Part shown: positions 46,207 through 54,285 of the stretch, piece after piece | Numbering within the stretch: position 1 is the stretch's first letter | Layout of the letters: the number at the start of each line of letters is the position of its first letter | The notes under the pieces: model-generated | Databases searched by the model: none | What the model was told of the DNA's origin: nothing | Seen by the model: the letters and a program-made list of their open reading frames with translations, nothing else | Made by a program: the position numbers and the translations under genes | From: Gammaproteobacteria bacterium | Lineage (GTDB): Bacteria > Pseudomonadota > Gammaproteobacteria > Steroidobacterales > Steroidobacteraceae | Length of the DNA: 64,000 nt | NCBI GenBank assembly: GCA_025359565.1 | Contig: JANYFY010000019.1 | Coordinates: 57,168 to 121,167, forward strand | Reading direction: 5' to 3'

Positions 46207-47436
46207 CTAAGCCCTCGAACTCTTTGCTAGAGCTTCGGCGTTGATCAGCGCTTGCACATCGGGAGGCAAACCGCGCTTGACTAACCAGCGCTCTTCAACT
46301 TTTGAAAGGCCGAAAATTAGTACGAAATAGGCGAAATAACCGATGGTTGCCAATTGTCCGATCACTACGATAGTACCAGCAGGTGGCTGATAGCCCACGT
46401 ACCCAAGCACCACCATGTCAATGACAAACAGATAAAAAAGCACTCGATAAATTGGCCGGTAGCGCGCTCCACCCGGAATAGAGGATCGATCCAGAGCCGG
46501 CATAAAGGCGAACATCATCACTGATAAGCCCATCGCCACCACTCCACCTACCATATTTGGCACCGAACGTAAGATTGCGTAGAAAGGCAAGAAATACCAT
46601 TCCGGTACGATGTGATTAGGGGTCTGCAATGGATTAGCGGGAATACTATTCGCAGGTTCACTCAAGCTATCGGGTACAAAAAACACTACCACGCAAAAAA
46701 AGATTAAAAACACACCAAGTCCGAACAGATCCTTGCTCGTGAAATAAGGGTGAAACGGAATATTATCTTTAGCTTTTAAGTCGATGCCGCTGGGGTTGCT
46801 GCTTTTGACGGCATGTAAAGCGACCAAATGAATGACTACCGCACCAATGATAAGGAACGGAAAAAGATAGTGCAAAGCGTAGAAACGGTTCAAGGTGGCG
46901 TCCCCTACAGAATAATCGCCACGCAACCAAATCACCACTTGCTCACCGAAGACCGGCGTAGCACGAAACAAATTAGTAATGACCGTTGCACCCCAGAATG
47001 ACATCTGCCCCCATGGCAAGAGATATCCCATGAAAGCGGTAGCCATGAGCATCAACAGCAACCCTTGACCAGTCCACCACAAGAGTTCTCGAGGTGCGCG
47101 GTAGGATCCATAGTACAGCGTGCGTGCCATATGAATAAAAATGACAAAGAAAAACGCCGAGGCACCGGTGGCGTGCATATAGCGCAACAACCAACCATAG
47201 TTCACATCGCGCATGATGTGTTGAATCGAATCGAACGCGTGGGCAACATCGGCTTTGTAATGCATTGCCAGAAAGATACCGGTAGCAACTTGCAGTACTA
47301 AAACGAATCCTGCCAGAAATCCAAAATTCCACCAATAACTAAGATTACGCGGAGTGGGATATCCGGTTAATTCATCTCTGATAAAGCTGGTAAACGGGAA
47401 CCGGCGATCTATCCAATTAATAATACGGCCTGACAT
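46207..47436 (-). CDS. petB: Cytochrome b of the bc1 complex
   Basis: 409 residues. Polytopic quinol-oxidising subunit with eight or so transmembrane helices. Visible: the helix B and D heme His residues (RYMHATGASAFF, YALHYLFPFLIIGAVVIHLVALH) and the quinol-site motif PEWYFLPFY (PEWY). Length is typical of proteobacterial full-length cytochrome b. It lies 8 nt after petA. Confidence 0.97.
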   Translation of the reverse strand: MSGRIINWIDRRFPFTSFIRDELTGYPTPRNLSYWWNFGFLAGFVLVLQVATGIFLAMHYKADVAHAFDSIQHIMRDVNYGWLLRYMHATGASAFFFVIFIHMARTLYYGSYRAPRELLWWTGQGLLLMLMATAFMGYLLPWGQMSFWGATVITNLFRATPVFGEQVVIWLRGDYSVGDATLNRFYALHYLFPFLIIGAVVIHLVALHAVKSSNPSGIDLKAKDNIPFHPYFTSKDLFGLGVFLIFFCVVVFFVPDSLSEPANSIPANPLQTPNHIVPEWYFLPFYAILRSVPNMVGGVVAMGLSVMMFAFMPALDRSSIPGGARYRPIYRVLFYLFVIDMVVLGYVGYQPPAGTIVVIGQLATIGYFAYFVLIFGLSKVEERWLVKRGLPPDVQALINAEALAKSSRA

Positions 47437-47444
47437 GGGGTTTC

Positions 47445-47951
47445 CTAGACTTTGCCGATTATGATTTTATCGTTACCTACGAAACGATAAGGGGGGATGA
47501 CCAAATTTGTAGGCGCGGGCCCAAGCGTTACCCGTCCACTCTCGTCATATTGACTGCCATGACAATGACAAACCCAGCCGATGGCTTCTTTATTCGGCAC
47601 GCAGCCCATGTGAGTACATACTCCTACGACGACTAGCCACTCCGGATTGAGCGCACGCTTACTATCCGGTTCGGGGTCTGAGCCCCCATTTGATGCAGCC
47701 GCTATCGCTATTTGTTGCGGCGTTCGCCGAACAACAAACACCGGTTGTCCCTGCCAAGCGACAGTGTGTACCGCGCCTGGCGTGATGCCCGACAAATCAA
47801 CTTCCACTTCCGCCTGTGCCAGTACGTCGCTACTCGGATTCATGCTAGCCACAAACGGCACCGCCGTTGCCGCTACGCCCGCGCCCGCTACGACGGTTGT
47901 CAATTTAAGTAGCAGTGAGCGCCGATTGTCGTCGAGAACAGCATTACTCAC
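47445..47951 (-). CDS. petA: Rieske iron-sulfur subunit of the bc1 complex
   Basis: 168 residues from GTG 47951. N-terminal Tat-like anchor (NRRSLLLKLTTVVAGAG). [2Fe-2S] ligands in CTHMGC and CHCHGSQYD. The frame is open back to a TTG at 47975 inside the HiPIP gene, but GTG 47951 lies 2 nt after the HiPIP stop and gives a normal anchor. Confidence 0.95.
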   Translation of the reverse strand: MSNAVLDDNRRSLLLKLTTVVAGAGVAATAVPFVASMNPSSDVLAQAEVEVDLSGITPGAVHTVAWQGQPVFVVRRTPQQIAIAAASNGGSDPEPDSKRALNPEWLVVVGVCTHMGCVPNKEAIGWVCHCHGSQYDESGRVTLGPAPTNLVIPPYRFVGNDKIIIGKV

Positions 47952-47953
47952 AA

Positions 47954-48310
47954 TCAAGTAGGCCGTTTTACCCAACTCTTACACCAGGCCCCGGAAGCTA
48001 CGCTTTTAGCTGGAAAAATGAGACAACCACCTTCTGGATCACCCGGCTTACCTCTATAAAGCGTGCAGTTATCACAGTGCTGATCAGCTTTCTCCGATTT
48101 AAGCATATACCCACGAGCCTTTGCCGTCGGCTCCTCTTGCGTCAGGGGCGTTAGCGCCATCGCTGCAGCGTACGAACGATGGTCCACAAAAAATGTAGCA
48201 AATGGCACAAGCATTCCTGCCATCAGGCCTCTCTGCAGAACAGCGCGTCGTGAAACGGCCTTAACGTCTAAAGGTATCACCGCCACTGCGAAAGGATCAC
48301 GATCGTTCAT
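47954..48310 (-). CDS. High-potential iron-sulfur protein (HiPIP)
   Basis: 118 residues. Twin-arginine signal (VSRRAVLQRGLMAGMLV) and a mature domain with the four HiPIP cysteines (HCDNC, EGGC, GAWC). Soluble periplasmic one-electron carrier. A good ribosome-binding site (GGAGGA) precedes the ATG. Directly upstream of petA in one operon, so it probably exchanges electrons with the bc1 complex or with cytochromes of the neighbouring locus. A HiPIP gene in a pet operon is also known in acidophilic iron oxidisers. Confidence 0.93.
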   Translation of the reverse strand: MNDRDPFAVAVIPLDVKAVSRRAVLQRGLMAGMLVPFATFFVDHRSYAAAMALTPLTQEEPTAKARGYMLKSEKADQHCDNCTLYRGKPGDPEGGCLIFPAKSVASGAWCKSWVKRPT

Positions 48311-48359
48311 ACTTAAAAATCCTCCGATTTATATTTTCTAAATAACCCACATTGTGTAC

Positions 48360-48421
48360 CTAAGTGCCCTTAGTTTAAGTGCGTTACCGTACACAGTATC
48401 TCTTTATTTGATGCATGTCAG
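48360..48421. promoter_or_regulatory. Candidate regulatory sites upstream of the HiPIP-petABC operon
   Basis: Two signals lie in the 144-nt gap before HiPIP. CTAAGTGCCCTTAG (48360-48373) is a perfect 5-4-5 palindrome. TTGATGCATGTCAG (48408-48421) resembles the FNR/FixK/Dnr-type TTGA-N6-TCAA with one mismatch. Positions (about 50-110 nt before the ATG) fit promoter control. The adjacent FixJ-like regulator is a candidate binder of the first; unproven. Confidence 0.35.
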
Positions 48422-48454
48422 CAATTATCAAGTGAGTGTCCCTCCCCTTAGCAG

Positions 48455-49135
48455 CTATTGTTCCGCGCCCTTAAGTTTGTCACCGCTTATATCAGGGAGC
48501 TGGGTGTTATTAGCGAGCAACAAGTGAAGCTTCACCAAATGCGCTACCGAACGCGCGTCCATTTTTTCCATGACTTTGGCACGATGGATTTCAACGGTAC
48601 GCTCGCTTAAGTGCAGATCGATGGCGATCACTTTGTTTGCGGCACCCTCCGCGACCATACCCATGACCTGTCGCTCGCGCGGCGTTAACGATTCAAGCCG
48701 GTGCTGTACTTCAGCGTGGCGCGCCACCGTTGTGCGATTCTCGGCATCAAGTTTTAAGGCAAGATTGATTCGGTCAAGCAAATCTTGATCGCGAAAAGGT
48801 TTTTGAATGAATTCGAAAGCTCCTTCCTTCATAGCCTGTACTGCCATGGGTACATCGCCATGACCAGTAATAAAGATGACGGGTAGCGTCGAACCCATGC
48901 GATTAAGTTGCCGTTGCACGGCCAAGCCACTCATATCCGGCATGCGTATATCAAGCACCAGGCACCCAGGTGCGTCACGCGTGAAATTCGCCAAAAACTG
49001 GTTTGGCCCTGAAAATACAGCCGTTTTGTAACCCACTGTACTCAACAGCGTATCCAAAGCGCGCCGCATGCCATCGTCGTCGTCGACCACATAAATTATT
49101 GGGACGATCTTAACAGTTTCGCTTGCCTTTTGCAT
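48455..49135 (-). CDS. FixJ/NarL-type two-component response regulator
   Basis: 226 residues. Receiver domain (phospho-Asp in CLVLDIRMPDMSG, near residue 60; conserved Lys in FIQKPF) and a LuxR-type HTH (LTPRERQVMGMVAEG). Pairs with the histidine kinase gene 10 nt upstream. FixJ relatives often respond to oxygen or redox state, which fits nearby bc1/HiPIP and stress genes. Targets unknown. Confidence 0.92.
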   Translation of the reverse strand: MQKASETVKIVPIIYVVDDDDGMRRALDTLLSTVGYKTAVFSGPNQFLANFTRDAPGCLVLDIRMPDMSGLAVQRQLNRMGSTLPVIFITGHGDVPMAVQAMKEGAFEFIQKPFRDQDLLDRINLALKLDAENRTTVARHAEVQHRLESLTPRERQVMGMVAEGAANKVIAIDLHLSERTVEIHRAKVMEKMDARSVAHLVKLHLLLANNTQLPDISGDKLKGAEQ

Positions 49136-49145
49136 GGTGTTACAT

Positions 49146-49892
49146 TTAGATTTCTACAACTGGCAAGCGAAACCAAAAACGGCTACCGCCCGCCGGAAAG
49201 TTTTCAAACCCGATAGTCCCGTCGTGGGATTCAACAATCGCACGACTCGACGCTAATCCTAGACCGGTGCCCTGACGTTTCGTAGTAAAGAACGGTCGAA
49301 ATAATTTGTCTTGCAATTCAGTGGGTACGCCGGGACCAGAGTCGCTGATGCTGGTCTCCACGCAATACCGATCTGTGGAAACATCGATTCTTATCATTAA
49401 TGCCCCTGAGGTTTGGGCGCTCGCCTCCACGGCATTTTGAACTAAGGCGAACAATACATGTTGAATTCGTAGGCGGTCGACTAACAGATCAGGCAGTACA
49501 GACGGCACGTCCAATTGTAGACAGCCCTTAATTCGCCGTGTGAGAATCTCTAGAATAGGCCGTATTTCCGCTATCAGTTCGGACATTTGACATCGATCCG
49601 ATTTCAGTGGATTTTGCTCAAACAGTCGACGAATCCGCTTTATACCTTCACCCGCACCGAGCGCTTCGTGGCTAATTTGCCGGAAGACATCTAAGGCGCG
49701 ATTCACCATAGGTTCTGGCCGGTCCAGCATACGTTCACCGGCCTGTGAAAACGTAGCAATTGCCCCCAAGGGCTGGTTAAGCTCATGAGCAACACCGCTA
49801 GCCATCTCAGCAAGCGCAGAAACTCGAGCTATCTCCATCAATTGGTTGAGAATAACTTCTGAGCCAGACCAATGTGGTTTATTGTCGCCCAA
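49146..49892 (-). CDS. Histidine kinase without a sensor domain (FixL-like core)
   Basis: 248 residues. HisKA with VAHELNQPLGAIATF (phospho-His) and a complete HATPase (ISDSGPGVP, GTGLGLASSRAI). There is no PAS, GAF or membrane segment before the dimerisation domain: only ~35 residues precede the His. It must therefore be controlled by another protein, possibly the divergent PAS hybrid kinase. In an operon with the FixJ-like regulator. Confidence 0.9.
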   Translation of the reverse strand: MGDNKPHWSGSEVILNQLMEIARVSALAEMASGVAHELNQPLGAIATFSQAGERMLDRPEPMVNRALDVFRQISHEALGAGEGIKRIRRLFEQNPLKSDRCQMSELIAEIRPILEILTRRIKGCLQLDVPSVLPDLLVDRLRIQHVLFALVQNAVEASAQTSGALMIRIDVSTDRYCVETSISDSGPGVPTELQDKLFRPFFTTKRQGTGLGLASSRAIVESHDGTIGFENFPAGGSRFWFRLPVVEI

Positions 49893-50098
49893 TTGTCGTT
49901 CCTTGCGGAGTTACCACTAATACGTGCCTTGTTTAGTGTGCCAGAGTAATAAACGAAGTACAGCCGTGGATTGCCGTAACACCCTGCGCCGACCCCTTAC
50001 TGAAAAGTATGATACTGTAAATTTTATTATAGTTCGACGAGCAGGTCCGCTCACCTACCGCATAGTTTGTTGCTCTGTTTGGAGCGATTGGTTTGCTA

Positions 50099-51619
50099 AT
50101 GCGCGAAATTAGCGCTATAGCGCAGAAGCTGCTACAACTCACTCCGGACGCTCTACTCGTTGTAGACGAACAAGGAATTATTCAATTCTCTAATGAAGCC
50201 GCAAGCAACCTTTTTGGTTACACGATCGAGCGACTCATTGGCCGGCCAATAATGTTATTAATCCCAGAGCGGTTTCACATTCGGCACGCGGCGCATGTGT
50301 CAAGTTATCTGCGCGAGCCTAGCAATCGCGAAATGGGATCTCGGATCACGGACTTATTTGCGCAGCGGTTCGACGGATCGGAATTTCCAGCAGGTATAAG
50401 GTTGGCTCCATTTCAGGATGGTGAGGAGCGGTTCGTCGCAGCATCGATCCGCGATATGACCGAGCACTTTTCTATTAGTGATGCGCTTATTGGTGCGCGC
50501 GAAGTAGCTGACCGTGCAAACCGCGCCAAAAGCCGTTTTCTGGCGACGGCAAGTCATGATTTGCGCCAACCTCTGCAAGCAATCCGTATGCTTAATGCTT
50601 CCATGCAGAACTTGACGAAACACGCCCCAGATTTAAACGATCTTGTTTGCCGCCAAGAGCAAGCAATCGACAGCGCAACTCGTCTGCTCAATGCGTTGCT
50701 GGATATTAGCCGATTAGAGTCCGGCACCGTTGAGCCCGAGCTGACAGCTGTCAAGCTGGCGGATGTTTTTTCTGACCTAGAAGGCGAGTTCGAAGCCTCG
50801 GCCGCAATGAAAAATTTGCAGCTGGGATTTATGAATACGGGAATAGTGCTGCGGACAGACCGCATGCTGTTCTTGCAGCTTTTGCAAAATCTCATCGGCA
50901 ATGCTGTGAAGTACACGGAGTCCGGCCACGTACGCGTCTCGTACGCAATTGATACCGATGACGTGATCGTTATCATCGAAGATACTGGCATGGGCATTGC
51001 TGAGGACAAAGTATGTCATATATTCGATGAGTACTATCAAGTGGGTCCGCACGACACCCACCGATTGGGTGTCGGCCTTGGTCTTGCTATCGTCCGTGAA
51101 ATTTCTCGACTGCTCGGTTATTCGATTGCAGTTTCTTCTAAACTAGGTGATGGCACTTCCTTTCGCGTACGCATACCGCGGCAGCGGCTGCTGCCCGAAA
51201 GCGAGGCGGTGGCTACTAATGCCAATTTCTTAAGGCCGAAGCCACCGTCTCGATGTCGAGTGGTATTGCTTGAGGACAATGACTCCGTGCGTATGGCAAC
51301 AGAGCTTTTTTTATCCCTTGAGGGCATTGAAACACGCAGTGCCGTTACAGCTTCTGACGCCGAAATTCTAATGGAAGACATGCGTCCAAACGATGTATTT
51401 ATTACCGACTATCATCTCCAGGGGAAACTCACGGGACTTGATGTTTTAGTAAGATTGCGAGCGGCACAAAATCGCGATGTGCCCGCGATCCTGCTGAGCG
51501 GCGATCTGCAAGCATTAAAGCGAGTGGTCAAGACGTCGATTAAGAATTGTCGATTCCTCGGCAAGCCCGTCGATACCAAAGCATTACTTCTAGCCATTAC
51601 GGATCTAAGCGCAAGATAG
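50099..51619 (+). CDS. PAS hybrid histidine kinase with C-terminal receiver
   Basis: 506 residues. PAS domain (about 10-125: LLVVDEQGIIQFSNEAA), HisKA (TASHDLRQPLQAIRML), HATPase (EDTGMGIAEDK; LGVGLGLAIV) and a receiver (VLLEDNDSVRMA; phospho-Asp in FITDYHL). No transmembrane segments, so a cytosolic sensor. Divergent from the FixLJ-like pair across a 206-nt promoter region; cross-talk with the sensorless kinase is plausible. ATG 50099 preferred to an in-frame TTG at 50093. Confidence 0.92.
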   Translation: MREISAIAQKLLQLTPDALLVVDEQGIIQFSNEAASNLFGYTIERLIGRPIMLLIPERFHIRHAAHVSSYLREPSNREMGSRITDLFAQRFDGSEFPAGIRLAPFQDGEERFVAASIRDMTEHFSISDALIGAREVADRANRAKSRFLATASHDLRQPLQAIRMLNASMQNLTKHAPDLNDLVCRQEQAIDSATRLLNALLDISRLESGTVEPELTAVKLADVFSDLEGEFEASAAMKNLQLGFMNTGIVLRTDRMLFLQLLQNLIGNAVKYTESGHVRVSYAIDTDDVIVIIEDTGMGIAEDKVCHIFDEYYQVGPHDTHRLGVGLGLAIVREISRLLGYSIAVSSKLGDGTSFRVRIPRQRLLPESEAVATNANFLRPKPPSRCRVVLLEDNDSVRMATELFLSLEGIETRSAVTASDAEILMEDMRPNDVFITDYHLQGKLTGLDVLVRLRAAQNRDVPAILLSGDLQALKRVVKTSIKNCRFLGKPVDTKALLLAITDLSAR

Positions 51620-51741
51620 TGAGCAGCCCGAGCACTGCGGACTTCGGACCCCACGTATAAGTTAAGTACATGTGCGTACATACTGAGGGGAATGGTGGGT
51701 GCACACTATATCTCCTTAGGCATTACACAGAAGTACAAGTC

Positions 51742-52395
51742 ATGAAAACAGATACCCAGTTACAATCAGATGTGATCGCAGAACTTAAATGGGAACCGTC
51801 AATTAGCTCAGAAGCGATAGGCGTCGAAGTTAAGGACGGTATTGTCACTTTAGCCGGCCACGTAAACAGTTATGCAGAAAAAGTAGATGCTGAGCGGGCA
51901 ACCATGCGGGTTTCGGGTGTGAAAGCCCTTGCAGTCGAAATGGATGTAAGGCTTGCCGGTTCGAGCACACGAACAGACGCTGATATCGCGCGGTCTGTGG
52001 ACAACGTTTTACAATGGACAACTTATTTGCCCAAAGATGCCGTCAAAATTAAAGTTGAAAGCGGTTGGGTTACTTTGTCAGGAGAAGTGATGTGGGAGTT
52101 TCAGCGTCAATCGGCGGTGAGCGCCGTGCGTTACCTGATGGGAGTTAAGGGCATTAATGACCAACTCGTCATAAAACCAGCGGTATCAGCTCCTGTCGTT
52201 AAAGCTGATATTGAAGCGGCGTTAAAACGACGCGCACAGAAGGATGCAAATAAGATTTCAGTAAGCGTTCACGGCACAGATGTAACGTTGTCGGGCCAGG
52301 TTCACAGTTGGTCTGAACGAGAATTAGCTACACATACCGCATGGGGATCACCCGGGGTACGTAGCGTTGTCGATAAAATCACGTTAGCGTTTTGA
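51742..52395 (+). CDS. Protein with three BON domains
   Basis: 217 residues from ATG 51742. Three consecutive BON repeats (about 1-70, 75-145, 150-217), each with a GIVTLAG/GWVTLSG/TDVTLSG strand and a V..V.D.. end. No signal peptide visible, so cytosolic or non-classically placed. BON proteins are linked to osmotic/envelope stress and lipid binding. A perfect hairpin terminator follows directly. Confidence 0.88.
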   Translation: MKTDTQLQSDVIAELKWEPSISSEAIGVEVKDGIVTLAGHVNSYAEKVDAERATMRVSGVKALAVEMDVRLAGSSTRTDADIARSVDNVLQWTTYLPKDAVKIKVESGWVTLSGEVMWEFQRQSAVSAVRYLMGVKGINDQLVIKPAVSAPVVKADIEAALKRRAQKDANKISVSVHGTDVTLSGQVHSWSERELATHTAWGSPGVRSVVDKITLAF

Positions 52396-52405
52396 GGTTG
52401 ACGAT

Positions 52406-52434
52406 AGGGTCCGAGTCATCGGACCCTTGTCTTC
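52406..52434 (+). terminator. Rho-independent-like terminator after the BON gene
   Basis: Perfect 9-bp stem AGGGTCCGA / TCGGACCCT (52406-52414 and 52419-52427) with tetraloop GTCA, starting 10 nt after the stop and followed by a moderately T-rich TGTCTTC. Confidence 0.75.
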
Positions 52435-52451
52435 AGTCTTGGTGTTCATTG

Positions 52452-53780
52452 TCAAAACTGCGCATGTAACCGCATGGCGAAGATCGACGCCGGCCCGCGA
52501 TCACGGTTATAGGCGGGGTGCTGGACCCATTGATAGTCGAAACTCAGATGTGCGTGCGCGAAGAGCTGTGCGCTGTAGAACGTTTCGAGAATTTTTTCAG
52601 CCCCCGAATGTGGCAGCTGTCCGTCGCCCACTAAAACACCTAGACCGCCCGCGTTAAAAAAACTCTGCCTATCGGCAGAGATATTATTCACAAGTCCTGC
52701 TAACCCCACGGTGTCGTGTTCGCGATTCCAGGAGCTTCCTTTCAGCGAGAGTCCTACCGCTAGTGATCGGTCGATATCGGTGAACTCGTACGTTTCAACA
52801 TTACCCGCTGCCTTTCCCATACGGGCGAAGAAACCCAAATCTATAAACAATTGCTGCTCAAGGTTGAGGTTCACGCCTAACCTCGTGCGATATTGGCGCA
52901 CGGCAGTGATATCCACCGGCTGTCTCGTCTGCGCAGCGGTTTGAGTTGCTAAATTGAGCAATCCCATACGCCCGCGACTATCGAACGCTGTGACCATCAG
53001 TTTGCCAGGATGATCAAAAAGTGTGTGACGCTTCTCAACTTCAGCAACTATCTGAAACTCATGGAATCCGGGGTCCAGATGCTCGCTATTCGGCACGGTT
53101 GATAAGTCGAATACCCCAAACCGAGATGTATAATTCCCTTGGTACCATTCGGCCGCGGCTCCCACCGTATACCCCCAGGCGTCGGCCGCGTAGTCGAAAG
53201 TGCCTGCATCGATAGCGGCCCAATTCAAAAAATCCCCACGCGGATCATGAGCGTATTGATTGACGTCAAAAATATCCGCAACTCCCAATTTACCGAGCGT
53301 AAATACCCAGCGATTTACGCTTCTATCACCGCCCAGCTGATTGGCGTCGGCCTGGATGGTTTCGCGCTCACCCGTGAGGTTCAGCGTCTGGCGGAAAAAA
53401 ACCCTTGGCAATCGCAGATACGGTCGGTTCTTGCCGACCTTATACGCTTCTCCACTTGGAAACCCAGCGACACCCACGGTATTGTTGAGGCCAAACCCTT
53501 GATCAATTTCCGGATTGATCCAAATTTCTCCCCCCAACCACAAGTGCCCGCCCCAATAAATAGTGATATCCGTCGTCTCCTTACCCCTGCGAGGCGTGAG
53601 GCTGTTTGCGCCCGCGTAGGGCGCGTTAAAAATGGACGTCTCCTGCTCGACGTAGGTGAACTGCCCATGCAGCGCAAAAGTCTCGCGTGCGTCGGAAACT
53701 GCCTCCTCCGCCACGACGTTTTGGGTTGCGTCCAAAAGCACAAGCGCGGCTATCGAAGTTTTAACGAATTTCTGAAGCAT
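52452..53780 (-). CDS. OprB-family carbohydrate-selective porin
   Basis: 442 residues from ATG 53780 (MLQKFVKTSIAALVLLDA signal peptide). The barrel has OprB features: FALHGQFTYVEQ at the N-terminus, WGGHLWLGGEIWINPEID, and a terminal ...MRLHAQF ending in Phe. Likely forms outer-membrane sugar or organic-solute pores. The frame continues upstream to 53891 without a plausible start context. Divergent from the FrmR/CsoR-type repressor and sharing its operator region. Confidence 0.87.
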   Translation of the reverse strand: MLQKFVKTSIAALVLLDATQNVVAEEAVSDARETFALHGQFTYVEQETSIFNAPYAGANSLTPRRGKETTDITIYWGGHLWLGGEIWINPEIDQGFGLNNTVGVAGFPSGEAYKVGKNRPYLRLPRVFFRQTLNLTGERETIQADANQLGGDRSVNRWVFTLGKLGVADIFDVNQYAHDPRGDFLNWAAIDAGTFDYAADAWGYTVGAAAEWYQGNYTSRFGVFDLSTVPNSEHLDPGFHEFQIVAEVEKRHTLFDHPGKLMVTAFDSRGRMGLLNLATQTAAQTRQPVDITAVRQYRTRLGVNLNLEQQLFIDLGFFARMGKAAGNVETYEFTDIDRSLAVGLSLKGSSWNREHDTVGLAGLVNNISADRQSFFNAGGLGVLVGDGQLPHSGAEKILETFYSAQLFAHAHLSFDYQWVQHPAYNRDRGPASIFAMRLHAQF

Positions 53781-53918
53781 AATAAATCTCGTTTGTGGCG
53801 GCGCCTTCCTTGCATCATCGCGGGTTGAGGTACTAGGTAGTGGGTCCATAAGATTAGTAAATTTTCCTGTAAACTCAATGGGCGCAGCCACTGCAATCAG
53901 CGTGTCTTACAAACAAAC

Positions 53919-53937
53919 TATACCCTACCCCCGTATA
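53919..53937. promoter_or_regulatory. Putative FrmR/RcnR-type operator
   Basis: TATACCCTACCCCCGTATA: inverted TATAC/GTATA ends around a C-tract, the layout known for FrmR/RcnR-family operators. It lies 28-46 nt upstream of the repressor ATG (53965) and 139 nt upstream of the OprB start, so autoregulation is likely and control of the porin possible. Confidence 0.6.
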
Positions 53938-53964
53938 CCAATGCAACAGGAAATCACATTTTTT

Positions 53965-54246
53965 ATGGGTCACGTCGCAAAAGAAAAAACCAAACTTCTG
54001 AACCGCATCAAACGAATGCGCGGGCAGATTGAAGCCATAGAACGCGCAGTCGATGCGGACAATGAATGCGCTACCGTTCTACAGCAGGCCACGGCCTGTC
54101 GCGGCGCCTTGGACGGTTTTATCGCGGAGGTCATTGAGGATCACATCCGCGAGCACATGCTCGATCCACGCGAGTCGCGCGATTCCCCGCAAGTCGCTGC
54201 GGCTGAAGAGCTCATCGATATTGTGCATCAATATTTGAAGAAATAG
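53965..54246 (+). CDS. FrmR/RcnR/CsoR-family metal- or formaldehyde-sensing repressor
   Basis: 93 residues from ATG 53965 (MGHVAKEKTKLLNRIKR). All-helical DUF156 protein. RMRGQIEAIERAV, ECATVLQQATACRGALDGF and DHIREHM show the family's Cys (in NECATVL) and His ligands. Two further ATGs upstream (53878, 53941) add unlike-family residues and would run through the operator. The effector (metal versus formaldehyde) cannot be settled. No frmA, rcnA or copA neighbour is present. Confidence 0.88.
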   Translation: MGHVAKEKTKLLNRIKRMRGQIEAIERAVDADNECATVLQQATACRGALDGFIAEVIEDHIREHMLDPRESRDSPQVAAAEELIDIVHQYLKK

Positions 54247-54285
54247 TGGCTAAGCGACATCACCCAACTGACTGAGACTTAATCT

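Noticed and set aside
48401..48426. A canonical FNR box (TTGAT-N4-ATCAA) before HiPIP
   Set aside because: The right half reads GTCAG, so the strict FNR consensus is not met; kept only as a weak FNR/FixK-like candidate.
53878..53964. Longer N-terminus for the FrmR/CsoR-type repressor
   Set aside because: The added residues are translated from the operator itself and are unlike the family; ATG 53965 gives the standard length.
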